Source: an uncultured Bacteroidales bacterium
GTDB taxonomy: Bacteria; Bacteroidota; Bacteroidia; Bacteroidales; WCHB1-69
Direction of reading: 5' to 3'
Assembly (NCBI GenBank): GCA_905233625.1
Contig: CAJOFJ010000003.1
Location: 1 to 64,000 of the forward strand
DNA: 64,000 nucleotides
The notes under the pieces were generated by a model. That model saw only the letters and a program-made list of their open reading frames with translations. It was not told the DNA's origin and made no database searches. Shown one piece after another: positions 16,713 through 24,442 of this stretch. A program made the translations under genes and the position numbers. Within the stretch, counting starts at the first letter, position 1, and every line of letters starts with the position of its first letter.

Positions 16713-17755
16713 TGACTGGGTTTCACCACGGGTGAAGATAGCTGAACCATGAGCTGAAGGCAGGTAGTCGGTCTCAATCCAGATATTTTACGGCCATCGA
16801 GACGTACGCGGTCGTTCAGAATCATATTGCGCATGGCGTGATACTGAACATCGTGGTAGTAACGCTGCACCATGGGTTCTTTCTCTTCGCGTTCCTCTTC
16901 GGGAATGGTTTCCAGAAATTCGGCATAAACAGCGTCGAAAGCATCGTTGCGTTCGTGTTTGCCCATGAAAGATTTGGCGATGGCATAAACCTTGTCGTAG
17001 GTTTCTTTATTTACGCGTTCGCGTAATTCCTCATCGTTGTGCTCATGGCAGTACTCGCGTTTTGGATTGGCTTTTTCTACCTTAGCTGCCAGATCCAACT
17101 GTGCCTGGCACTGGATTTTGATAGCCTGGTGAGCGAAGTTTAGCGCATCCACCATATCCTGTTCGGAGATTTCCTTCATCTCACCTTCTACCATCATGAT
17201 GTTGTCCATGGAAGCGGCTACAATCATGTCGATGTCAGAGTTCTCCATCTGCTCCACGGTGGGGTTAATCAGCATCTGACCATTCACGCGACCCACTCTC
17301 ACTTCGGAGATAGGACCTTCGAAGGGAATGTTGGAAACTGCCAATGCGGAAGAGGCTGCCAAGCAGGCCAAGGCATCGGGCAGGTTGTTGGTGTCACCGG
17401 AAATCAGGGTAACCAGCACCTGGGTTTCAGCGTGGAAATTGCTGGGGAACAAAGGTCTGAGGGCGCGGTCAACGAGACGGGCAATCAGAATCTCATATTC
17501 GGAGGGACGGGCCTCACGTTTGAAGAAACCGCCGGGGAAACGACCGACAGCTCCGTATTTCTCTTGGTATTCGACTTGCAGTGGCATGAAATCCACATTC
17601 TCGGCGGCGTCTTTCTTGCAGCAAACTGTAGCCAGCAGCATGGTGTTGCCCATTTTCACGACAGCGGAGCCGTCGGCCTGCTTGGCTAACTTGCCGGTCT
17701 CAATCGTCACCTGACGGCCGTCACCCAAGTCAAAAGTTGTATTTATTCCTAACAT
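16670..17755 (-). CDS. pnp: polyribonucleotide nucleotidyltransferase, N-terminal part (frameshifted)
   Basis: The frame starts at [21 protein letters not shown] and covers the first RNase PH domain ([21 protein letters not shown]) and the helical linker as far as [10 protein letters not shown]. After that the sequence should read roughly [14 protein letters not shown] but goes to ISGLRP and out of frame. The loss fits 16 nt at about 16785-16792. The gene follows rpsO by 99 bp, the classical rpsO-pnp order. A real mutation would leave a truncated, probably inactive enzyme; an assembly fault is equally possible. Confidence 0.9.
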   Translation of the reverse strand: MLGINTTFDLGDGRQVTIETGKLAKQADGSAVVKMGNTMLLATVCCKKDAAENVDFMPLQVEYQEKYGAVGRFPGGFFKREARPSEYEILIARLVDRALRPLFPSNFHAETQVLVTLISGDTNNLPDALACLAASSALAVSNIPFEGPISEVRVGRVNGQMLINPTVEQMENSDIDMIVAASMDNIMMVEGEMKEISEQDMVDALNFAHQAIKIQCQAQLDLAAKVEKANPKREYCHEHNDEELRERVNKETYDKVYAIAKSFMGKHERNDAFDAVYAEFLETIPEEEREEKEPMVQRYYHDVQYHAMRNMILNDRVRLDGRKISGLRPTTCLQLMVQLSSPVVKPSHWPPVPSVPNWMSK

Positions 17756-17802
17756 TGTTTTCTTTCTTTAAAATGATAAAACTGAGCATAAAATAATAGC
17801 AA

Positions 17803-17832
17803 GAAAGGCAATTTGGAAGAAATTGCCTTTCA
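17803..17832 (-). terminator. rpsO-pnp intergenic hairpin
   Basis: GAAAGGCAATTT and AAATTGCCTTTC form a 12-bp perfect stem between the rpsO stop and the pnp start. The T run is weak, so it may be a partial terminator or a processing site, as in the rpsO-pnp spacer of other bacteria. Confidence 0.65.
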
Positions 17833-17854
17833 TTTTTACATTATGCGGTGCAAA

Positions 17855-18124
17855 TTATTTTCTTAAACCTAACTTCTTGATGATAGCTCTGTAGCGTTCG
17901 ATGTCTTGTTCCTTCAAGTATTCGAGCATTCTTTTTCTCTTACCCACGAGAGCGATCAAGGAACGTTTTGTAACAAGGTCTTTCTTGTTGGTTTTCATGT
18001 GTTCCGTAAGGTGTTTGATACGGTGGGTGAAAAGAGCGATCTGGCTTTCAGGTGAGCCGGTATCAACTTGGCTTTGTCCGTAATCTGCGAAAATCTTCTG
18101 TTTAACTTCTGTTGATAAGTACAT
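17855..18124 (-). CDS. rpsO: 30S ribosomal protein S15
   Basis: Protein of 89 residues, full length for the family, with the S15 signature: GSPESQIALFTHRI, LTEHMKTNKKD, and SLIALVGKRKRMLEYLK. It binds 16S rRNA early in small-subunit assembly. It is transcribed from a TACTTTTG promoter at 18174-18181, and a stem-loop separates it from pnp. Confidence 0.98.
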   Translation of the reverse strand: MYLSTEVKQKIFADYGQSQVDTGSPESQIALFTHRIKHLTEHMKTNKKDLVTKRSLIALVGKRKRMLEYLKEQDIERYRAIIKKLGLRK

Positions 18125-18173
18125 AATAAATTTCTCTTTTTAAACTTTTTTGTTACAATTCTTTTTCGGGGTG

Positions 18174-18181
18174 CAAAAGTA
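18174..18181 (-). promoter_or_regulatory. TACTTTTG -7 box of rpsO
   Basis: On the minus strand TACTTTTGC follows TTGATG by about 19 bp, giving both -33 and -7 elements of a Bacteroidota promoter, some 50 bp before the rpsO start. Confidence 0.7.
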
Positions 18182-18319
18182 CAATTTTTTTTGTTATCAT
18201 CAACATATATTTATAAGAAATTTTTTTTGAGGAAAAAACTGATGAAAAGGGTATTAATATCATCTTGTTTATAGACGGGAAATGCGATGTGGTTTAATTC
18301 GAATTTTTAAGTTTTACTT

Positions 18320-18757
18320 TGTGATTGTAGCGTGCCTTCGGCACGCGGATTATTACGGATTGCCGTCTGCCCCACACTGCGCGACTTCGTTGCTTGTGAG
18401 GGGTTAATAGGATGTCGTGTCTTCGACACGTATGTGTTGCTTGCACATCCTCGTGCCTTGGACATGCACTGTCGTGTCTTCGGCACGCGTGTGTTGCTTG
18501 CACATCTTCGTACCTAGGACTTGCACTATCGTGCTTGTGCGGATGTCGTGCCTTCGGCACTCAATTGATACAAGCTGGATTTCTTGGGTTTAGGGTCTTT
18601 GATGTGCGGTGAGACATATGCTGCGATGTCTGCTGTGTGATATCTACTTTGATGCGTGCTGAAAGCACGATATCCTATTAACCCCTCACAAGCGCGATAG
18701 CGCGTAGTGTGGGGTAGAGTGGTGTGTGTGGAAAACCAGCGTGCCGAAGGTACGCTA
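18320..18757. repeat. REP-like array beside transposase 2
   Basis: Array of GTAGCGTGCCTTCGGCACGC-type hairpins, CCCCACACTGCGCGACTTCG and TTGTGAGGGGTTAATAGGAT modules, and GTCGTGTCTTCGGCACG hairpins separated by TGTTGCTTGCACATC. A reverse-complement copy (CCTATTAACCCCTCACAAGC) lies at about 18670-18715. The unit at 18741-18757 touches the transposase stop. No protein gene is supported here. Confidence 0.8.
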
Positions 18758-19210
18758 CTACTTGTCTTGCAGGAAGTATAGCTCATCGATAGTTATTCCA
18801 TTACTTTCCACGAAAGTCCTGTATTCTTCCGCAAAGGAAAGTCCTTGATGGTGTTCTTTCTGTCGAATGATATAGTTTACTATTTTGTCTCTGTCCTGAA
18901 GATTGTAGCTGAAGCCAGCATATTCGTGACCCCAGCCGCGAAAGTTTGGAAAGTGAGCGTTGGCTTTCATCCATTTGGAACTGTCGGTCTTCACTCGCTG
19001 TACAAAAGATGCCAACGACAATGTAGACGGTAGTGATACGAAAAGATGAATATGGTCGGGCATACCGCCTATACGGTAGGTTTGGCAGTGGAGATTTTTG
19101 GCAATGCCATATATGTAGGCATATAGCTCTCGCTCATACTCTGCTAAGATTGTCATTTCGCTGCGAAAGGTGCGGAAGACGATGTGATAATAAGATGTTG
19201 TGTAACTCAT
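18758..19210 (-). CDS. REP-associated (IS200-like Y1) transposase 2
   Basis: Protein of 150 residues from ATG 19210; the frame is open for 14 more codons upstream, but those translate a REP-like flank. GGMPDHIHLFVSL carries the HUH histidines and NYIIRQKEHH the catalytic Tyr. It is clearly homologous to the transposase at 14654-15103 but distinct in sequence. Its flanking palindromes are of the GTGAGGGGTTAATAGGATG subfamily, not the one around transposase 1. This suggests each enzyme maintains its own repeat family. Confidence 0.88.
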   Translation of the reverse strand: MSYTTSYYHIVFRTFRSEMTILAEYERELYAYIYGIAKNLHCQTYRIGGMPDHIHLFVSLPSTLSLASFVQRVKTDSSKWMKANAHFPNFRGWGHEYAGFSYNLQDRDKIVNYIIRQKEHHQGLSFAEEYRTFVESNGITIDELYFLQDK

Positions 19211-19231
19211 AAGTTTAAGTTTTATGTTGTG

Positions 19232-19350
19232 ATTGTAGCGTGCCTTTGGCACGCAGGATTAGGGTTGCTTGTCGTGTGCCCCACACTGCGCAACTTCGTT
19301 GCTTGTGAGGGGTTAATAGGATGTCGTGCCTTTGGCACGAGGGTGTTGCG
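19232..19350. repeat. REP-like element upstream of transposase 2
   Basis: GTAGCGTGCCTTTGGCACGC hairpin, CCCCACACTGCGCAACTTCG, TTGTGAGGGGTTAATAGGAT and GTCGTGCCTTTGGCACGAG. It is the same module order as at 18326-18430. The remainder to 19535 shows only A+T-rich sequence. Confidence 0.8.
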
Positions 19351-19550
19351 AATTCTTCCTCATATCTTGAAGTTGCGTAATCCTGCTTGTGGTGACATTG
19401 TGCCTTCGAATCATTATTTGTGTACATTATAAGAGAAACGATACATAAATATAATTATTGCATAATATACAATAAAAATATTATAAATCATTCGGATTTG
19501 TTTTTCGCAATACGTCAACAGATGATTTCAAAAAAATGTGTTATTTTTGC

Positions 19551-21311
19551 ATGATGAAACATTTTTTGCCGATAACGAAGAAAGAGCTGGACTATCTCGG
19601 TTGGGACGAGGTGGATGTGATCCTGATTTCGGGGGACGCCTACGTGGACCATCCCTCATTTGCCGCCGCGGTCATAGGACGTACCTTGGAAAGCCAGGGT
19701 TATCGGGTGGCTATTCTGCCACAACCCAACTGGCAGGACGATCTCCGCGATTTCAGGAAGCTGGGAAAGCCGCGGCTGTTCTTTGGCATCACCGCCGGCA
19801 ACATGGACTCGATGGTCAACCATTACACCGCCTTCAAGCGCTTGCGTAGTGATGATGCCTATACCCCTGGAGGCCAGGCAGGATTCCGACCGGATTATGC
19901 GACTGTCGTTTATTCGAAAATTGTGCGGCAGCTGTTTCCCGATGTGCCCATCGTCATCGGTGGGGTGGAGGCTTCGATGCGCCGTCTGGCCCATTACGAT
20001 TATTGGAGCGACAGTTTCAAGCCGTCCATCCTGCAGGAGAGTGGGGCGGATATATTAATATATGGTATGGGCGAAAGGCCAATTATGGCGGTGGCGCAGG
20101 CGATAGAGCAGGGCGACTGGCGTTCGCGACTGCCCGATATTCCGCAAATCGGCTATATGAGGTCCGAAGTGGAGGCTTATCGGGAAAATGCGGAAACTGT
20201 TTTTCTGCATTCTTTTGAAGAAGAAAGAAAGGATAAACGGAAATACGCCGAGGATTTTGTGCTGTTCGAAAAAGAAAGCAACAAGCGTCGGCAGCGGATG
20301 CTGATTCAGCCGTATGGAAATGAGTTTTTGGTGGTGAATCCGCCATTTGACACGCCCACAGAGGAGGAAATGGACCAATTTTCCTTTTTCGACCGGATGA
20401 TGAACGCTCCGCATCCAAAATATCTGAAGCGTGGTGCGATTCCGGCTTTCGAGATGATCAAGAATTCCATCAATATCCATCGGGGCTGTTTCGGTGGTTG
20501 CAGTTTCTGCGCCATCGCCGCTCATCAGGGAAAGTATGTGGCCTCACGCTCTGAAAAGTCTATTTTAGCTGAGGTGGAGGACTTGGCGCATCGTGACTAT
20601 TTCAAGGGGCACATCTCCGATTTGGGAGGTCCGTCGGCCAACATGTACCGTATGCGGGGCAAGAATCCCGAACTGTGCGAGCGTTGTCCGCGTCCTTCCT
20701 GCATCTTTCCAAAGGTGTGTAAAAATTTGAATATCAATCATAAACCAGTTGTAGAACTCTATCGGAAAGCGGCTAAAGTCAAGGGAGTGAAACACATCAC
20801 GATTGGTAGCGGTATCCGTTATGACATGCTTTTGAGTGATGCGCAGACCGATAAGGAAAACGGCTTGAGCGACTATATCCGTGAGGTGGTAAATCACCAT
20901 GTGTCGGGGCGACTGAAGGTGGCACCGGAGCATACCGCCTCTCATGTGCTGCAGAAGATGCGCAAACCCGAGTTTGAGCAATTCCATCGTTTTCTGGAGA
21001 AATTCAACCAAGCCAATCGACAGTCGGGCAAGAACCAGCAGCTGATACCTTATTTCATTTCCTCACATCCGGGCTGTACAATGCAAGACATGAAGGAGTT
21101 GTCTAAATTGTCGCACCAGAACCACTTGATGACGGAGCAAGTGCAAGACTTCACGCCCACGCCCATGACCTATTCCACCGCCATGTATTACCTCGGTTTC
21201 GACCCCTACACTGGCGAGAAGGTACACGTAGCCCGTGACTTAAGGGAGAAAAGAGAGCAGAATGGTTGGTTTTTTGCGAAGAAGGCTCCCAATTCTTCAC
21301 CTCGCCGCTAA
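19551..21311 (+). CDS. YgiQ-family radical SAM protein
   Basis: About 586 residues. The N-terminus FLPITKKELDYLGWDEVDVI with ISGDAYVDHPSF is the YgiQ hallmark. The 4Fe-4S radical SAM motif is CFGGCSFC within NIHRGCFGGCSFCAIAAHQG (about residue 310). A further Cys cluster, CERCPRPSCIFPKVC, follows. Its reaction is not known. A TATTTTTG box (19542-19549) ends one base before ATG 19551, so the mRNA may be leaderless, starting at 19551 or 19554. The frame is also open from 19536, but that start lies inside the promoter. Confidence 0.9.
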   Translation: MMKHFLPITKKELDYLGWDEVDVILISGDAYVDHPSFAAAVIGRTLESQGYRVAILPQPNWQDDLRDFRKLGKPRLFFGITAGNMDSMVNHYTAFKRLRSDDAYTPGGQAGFRPDYATVVYSKIVRQLFPDVPIVIGGVEASMRRLAHYDYWSDSFKPSILQESGADILIYGMGERPIMAVAQAIEQGDWRSRLPDIPQIGYMRSEVEAYRENAETVFLHSFEEERKDKRKYAEDFVLFEKESNKRRQRMLIQPYGNEFLVVNPPFDTPTEEEMDQFSFFDRMMNAPHPKYLKRGAIPAFEMIKNSINIHRGCFGGCSFCAIAAHQGKYVASRSEKSILAEVEDLAHRDYFKGHISDLGGPSANMYRMRGKNPELCERCPRPSCIFPKVCKNLNINHKPVVELYRKAAKVKGVKHITIGSGIRYDMLLSDAQTDKENGLSDYIREVVNHHVSGRLKVAPEHTASHVLQKMRKPEFEQFHRFLEKFNQANRQSGKNQQLIPYFISSHPGCTMQDMKELSKLSHQNHLMTEQVQDFTPTPMTYSTAMYYLGFDPYTGEKVHVARDLREKREQNGWFFAKKAPNSSPRR

Positions 21312-21425
21312 AGTGACGTAGTAGCGTATCTTCGATACGCACCAGCGAAGTAGATTACCACCACCCCACACTGCGCTGCGCTTGTGCGGGGTTAATAGGA
21401 TGATGTGCTTTCAGCACATCCAGCG
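21311..21425. repeat. REP-like element after ygiQ
   Basis: GTAGCGTATCTTCGATACGC hairpin, CCCCACACTGCGCTGCGCTT, GTGCGGGGTTAATAGGATG and a GATGTGCTTTCAGCACATC hairpin. It belongs to the transposase 2 subfamily. Confidence 0.8.
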
Positions 21426-21453
21426 AACGGCAACAGCTATTAATTGTTAACTG

Positions 21454-22029
21454 TCAAATTTCCAGCGCTTTGCAAATATCCGCGAAGACCTCGTCGATGG
21501 TTTGCATACCGTTGATTTCAATCAATTTACCCTGTTTCTGGTAGTATTCAATCAGTGGATGGGTAAGTTTGAAGTACTGGGCAGTGCGGTTCTTGGCCAC
21601 CTCGGGGGTGTCGTCGGTGCGGCCCAGCTCAGCGGCGCGTTTCAGGATGCGCTTGATGATTTCCTCTTCTTCAATCTTGATATAGATAACCTTTGAAATG
21701 CTGACGGGCTTGTCGTAGTTGATGCCGTCCATCATGTGGGCCTGCTCGATGGTGCGGGGCACGCCGTCGAGGATATAGCCTTTGCATTCGCCCAGCTTGG
21801 ACAGGAAGCTGTTCAGCATGTCCAGCGTAACGTCATCGGGGCAGAGCTCGCCGCGTTCGATGATGCCCTTGGCTTTGAGGCCGATGGGAGATTGTGATGC
21901 GATTTCCTTACGGAACATGTCACCGGTGGAGATGTGGAAAAGTCCGTGTTTCTCCATAATTTTCGGGGCTTGGGTGCCTTTGCCGCTACCGGGTGCGCCC
22001 AGCAGCACGATGTTGAATTGATTGTTCAT
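21454..22029 (-). CDS. adk: adenylate kinase
   Basis: Protein of 191 residues. Walker A is LLGAPGSGKGTQAPKI (about 9-24), then FHISTGDMFR, and RAAELGRTDDTPEVAKNR as a short, zinc-free LID. The usual DGFPRT reads DGVPRT here. The enzyme interconverts ATP and AMP with two ADP in the cytosol. It follows hpt by 11 bp on the same strand, forming a purine-nucleotide pair probably driven by the hpt promoter. Confidence 0.96.
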   Translation of the reverse strand: MNNQFNIVLLGAPGSGKGTQAPKIMEKHGLFHISTGDMFRKEIASQSPIGLKAKGIIERGELCPDDVTLDMLNSFLSKLGECKGYILDGVPRTIEQAHMMDGINYDKPVSISKVIYIKIEEEEIIKRILKRAAELGRTDDTPEVAKNRTAQYFKLTHPLIEYYQKQGKLIEINGMQTIDEVFADICKALEI

Positions 22030-22040
22030 ATTTTTATTTT

Positions 22041-22577
22041 TTATTCGCTCAATTGATAAATATCGACATAATTACGTCCCCAGCCATCGTAGTCGAGGCC
22101 ATGGCCCACCACAAATTTGTTAGGAATGGACAGTGCCACATAATGCACGGGCAATTCCTTTTTATAGGCATCGGGTTTGAAGGACATGGTCGCTATACGC
22201 ACATCCTTGGCATGGGCGTCCATTAGCATTTTGTGCATGTGCTCATAAGTGACGCCAGTATCCACAATATCCTCGATAATCAGCACGCGCTGGTCTGTCA
22301 GGTCATCGTTCAGCCCTATCAATTCCTTAACATGGTTGGTAGAGGTGGTGCCGCTATAGGAGGAGAGCTTGACACAGCTCATGCGGCAGGGTATGGTCAG
22401 TTTCTTCATCAGCTCGACGGCGAACATGATGGCGCCGTTCAAGGTGATGATCAAATAGGGAGTGTCATTTTTGTAATCTTCGTTAATCTGTTGGGCTACA
22501 CGATCAGTGGCCTCATCTATTTCTTTTTCAGAAATATACTTGACAAAAGTCTTGTCTAACAAAGTGATTTTATCCAT
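22041..22577 (-). CDS. hpt: hypoxanthine phosphoribosyltransferase
   Basis: Protein of 178 residues from ATG 22577 (MDKITLLDKTFVKYI); the longer frame upstream runs through the promoter. The PRPP-binding loop is VLIIEDIVDTGVTYEHM and the N-terminal flexible loop follows SSYSGTTST. The enzyme salvages hypoxanthine (and often guanine) with PRPP. It is the first gene of a pair with adk. Confidence 0.94.
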   Translation of the reverse strand: MDKITLLDKTFVKYISEKEIDEATDRVAQQINEDYKNDTPYLIITLNGAIMFAVELMKKLTIPCRMSCVKLSSYSGTTSTNHVKELIGLNDDLTDQRVLIIEDIVDTGVTYEHMHKMLMDAHAKDVRIATMSFKPDAYKKELPVHYVALSIPNKFVVGHGLDYDGWGRNYVDIYQLSE

Positions 22578-22600
22578 AGTTGGCAATGAATATGAAAGTG

Positions 22601-22608
22601 CAAAGATA
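22601..22608 (-). promoter_or_regulatory. TATCTTTG -7 box of hpt-adk
   Basis: TATCTTTGCAC on the minus strand, 24 bp before the hpt ATG. It decides for the shorter hpt start. Confidence 0.75.
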
Positions 22609-22659
22609 CGAAAAATAATAAGCAAATGAGCAAATTAAAAAAATGTGCTAATGTGCCAA

Positions 22660-22770
22660 TGAAATTAAAAACTAAGAATTAAGAACTAAGAATTCTTAAT
22701 TTTTAACTCTTAGTTCTTAGTTAAAAGCAATTCAACAAATAAAAACATTTCAACAATTCAACAAATATTA
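22660..22770. repeat. AT-rich heptad repeats with inverted halves
   Basis: AACTAAGAATTAAGAACTAA then TTCTTAATTTTTAACTCTTA (inverted), followed by TTCAACAAATAAAAACATTT units. It lies between the divergent hpt and lipoprotein promoters. Confidence 0.75.
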
Positions 22771-22795
22771 CTATCTTTGCAAAAAATATGGAAGA

Positions 22796-23242
22796 ATGAA
22801 AAGAATCATCATTTTGCTGGCTGTGACTGTGGTATGTTGCACAGCTTGTCGTTACGAGGAGGGGCCGGGAATCAGTTTCGTTGCACCTGAATATCGTATT
22901 ACGGGAAACTGGAATCTTGAAAAAGTGTTTCTGAATGGAACACAAATCACTGAAACCTCTTATTTGGCCAACAATCCTAACACCTATTATTTGTTTAATT
23001 ATGATGGTCCTTTGGATGTTGTCTTTTATCAAAACAATGCCATCCAACGGGCGTCATACGGTTGGTGGAAATTTCAGGATAATTGCAAGGAATTGATAAT
23101 GGATTTTCAGTTGAAAACCCAGAAATATTACTATGTTGCGAGGATTAAGAAATTGAGTAAAAGCGATCTAATATACGAATATGATGATGCTTATGGTAAT
23201 CACTGGCGTTTGGAATTAGTCTGTGTATCACGTTCAAATTAA
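22796..23242 (+). CDS. small lipocalin-like lipoprotein
   Basis: Protein of 148 residues. A signal peptide (MKRIIILLAVTVVCCTAC) ends in a lipoprotein Cys at 18, so it is probably anchored in the outer or inner membrane. The mature part reads ITGNWNLEKVFLNG, then YLFNYDGPLDVVFY and ASYGWWKFQDNCKEL, the look of a lipocalin-like beta barrel of the type common in Bacteroidota. Its promoter TATCTTTG lies at 22772-22779, 16 bp before the ATG. No partner gene is apparent; function unknown. Confidence 0.75.
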   Translation: MKRIIILLAVTVVCCTACRYEEGPGISFVAPEYRITGNWNLEKVFLNGTQITETSYLANNPNTYYLFNYDGPLDVVFYQNNAIQRASYGWWKFQDNCKELIMDFQLKTQKYYYVARIKKLSKSDLIYEYDDAYGNHWRLELVCVSRSN

Positions 23243-23249
23243 GACGTCA

Positions 23250-24350
23250 TTAATCTCCTAAGCACATGCCGATGCGGCGTGCGGTGTGAACCAGAAAGTC
23301 TTTGTTGGGATTCACCAGATGAGGTTTCTTCAAGGCTTCTTCAAGAGGCACATATAAGATGTTCGGGTGACGGTAAGTGACCATGTTGCCAAATTTTCCT
23401 TCCTTCACCAGCTCGAAGGCTTTTACGCCGAATTCGGTGGCCAGAATACGGTCGAAGGCGATAGGCGTGCCGCCACGTTGCAGGTGTCCCAATACGGTTA
23501 CACGGATGTCGTGTTCTATGCCAAGGTCCGCCAGTTCCTGTTTCAGTTTGTCACCTACGCCACCCAATTTGATATGGCGGTCACCGATGGCGGTGGGGTT
23601 GGTGCCAGTTACCTTGCCGTCGAGGGCTTTGGCTCCTTCGGCGATAACGATATTGCAGAAGCCGTCACCATTGTTGTAGCGTTCTTCTATCTTCTCTGCG
23701 ATTTTGCGTGGATCGTAAGGTATCTCCGGGATGATGCATACATCGGCGCCACCAGCGATGGCGGTATGCAGGGCAATCCAGCCGGCATCGCGGCCCATCA
23801 CTTCCATGATGAACACACGGCTATGGCTCTCGGCGGTGGTCACAATCTTGTCGAAACATTCGGTGGCGATTTGCACAGCGGTTTGGAAACCGAAGGTGAA
23901 GTCGGTGGACGACAGGTCGTTGTCGATGGTTTTGGGTACACCCACCACATTGATGCCTATTTTGCTTAATTCCAAAGAGATGGCTTGTGAGCCGTCACCA
24001 CCGATATTGATAACCGCGTCGATGCCCATGTTTTGCAGCCTTTTTTTCATCAGTTCCGAGCGGTCTTCAGTCACCCAGGTGCCGTCGTCTTTTTTGACAG
24101 GGAAATAGAATGGGCCGCCCTTGTTGGTGGTTTTGATGATGGTGCCGCCTTTCACATGCAGGCCGCTCACGCTCTTCTCCGTCAGTTCCACCACTTCCAC
24201 GTTGTCTTTCAGAATGCCGTTAAATGACTCGATGCTTCCGTATACGTGCCAGTCTTCCTCGCGTGCAGCGCTTTTCACAACGCCTCTGATGACGGCGTTC
24301 AATCCTGGGCAGTCGCCTCCGCCCGTGGCTATCAATATTCTCTTTGACAT
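23250..24350 (-). CDS. pfkA: 6-phosphofructokinase
   Basis: Protein of 366 residues. ATGGGDCPGLNAVIRG is the N-terminal nucleotide loop, NIGGDGSQ the GGDGS motif, and VPKTIDNDLS the catalytic loop; FIMEVMGRDAGWIAL follows. The Gly of GGDGS points to ATP as donor, whereas the Lys of PKTIDND is the residue typical of PPi enzymes; this mixed signature is known in the longer-chain group of bacterial PFKs. It is a key glycolytic step. It is divergent from the MscS gene, with promoters back to back between them. Confidence 0.92.
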   Translation of the reverse strand: MSKRILIATGGGDCPGLNAVIRGVVKSAAREEDWHVYGSIESFNGILKDNVEVVELTEKSVSGLHVKGGTIIKTTNKGGPFYFPVKKDDGTWVTEDRSELMKKRLQNMGIDAVINIGGDGSQAISLELSKIGINVVGVPKTIDNDLSSTDFTFGFQTAVQIATECFDKIVTTAESHSRVFIMEVMGRDAGWIALHTAIAGGADVCIIPEIPYDPRKIAEKIEERYNNGDGFCNIVIAEGAKALDGKVTGTNPTAIGDRHIKLGGVGDKLKQELADLGIEHDIRVTVLGHLQRGGTPIAFDRILATEFGVKAFELVKEGKFGNMVTYRHPNILYVPLEEALKKPHLVNPNKDFLVHTARRIGMCLGD

Positions 24351-24370
24351 GGTATTTCAGTTTGGTTCGG

Positions 24371-24400
24371 CAAAGATACAGTTTTTTTTTCGTATTTTTG
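24371..24400. promoter_or_regulatory. divergent -7 boxes for pfkA and mscS
   Basis: Minus-strand TATCTTTG at 24371-24378 faces pfkA; plus-strand TATTTTTG at 24393-24400 faces the channel gene. The boxes are 14 bp apart, so the two promoters overlap. Confidence 0.7.
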
Positions 24401-24442
24401 CCAGTTCAATTTTTTAAATTTCAAGAGATAAAAATCAAAGGT

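Noticed and set aside
18294-18560. Small Arg/His-rich protein
   Set aside because: It is the translation of REP-like hairpins, with repeats in the peptide matching the DNA repeats.
14654-19210. Composite transposon bounded by the two IS200-like genes, carrying rpsO-pnp
   Set aside because: The two transposases are distinct in sequence and have different flanking repeat types, and rpsO-pnp is a core locus.
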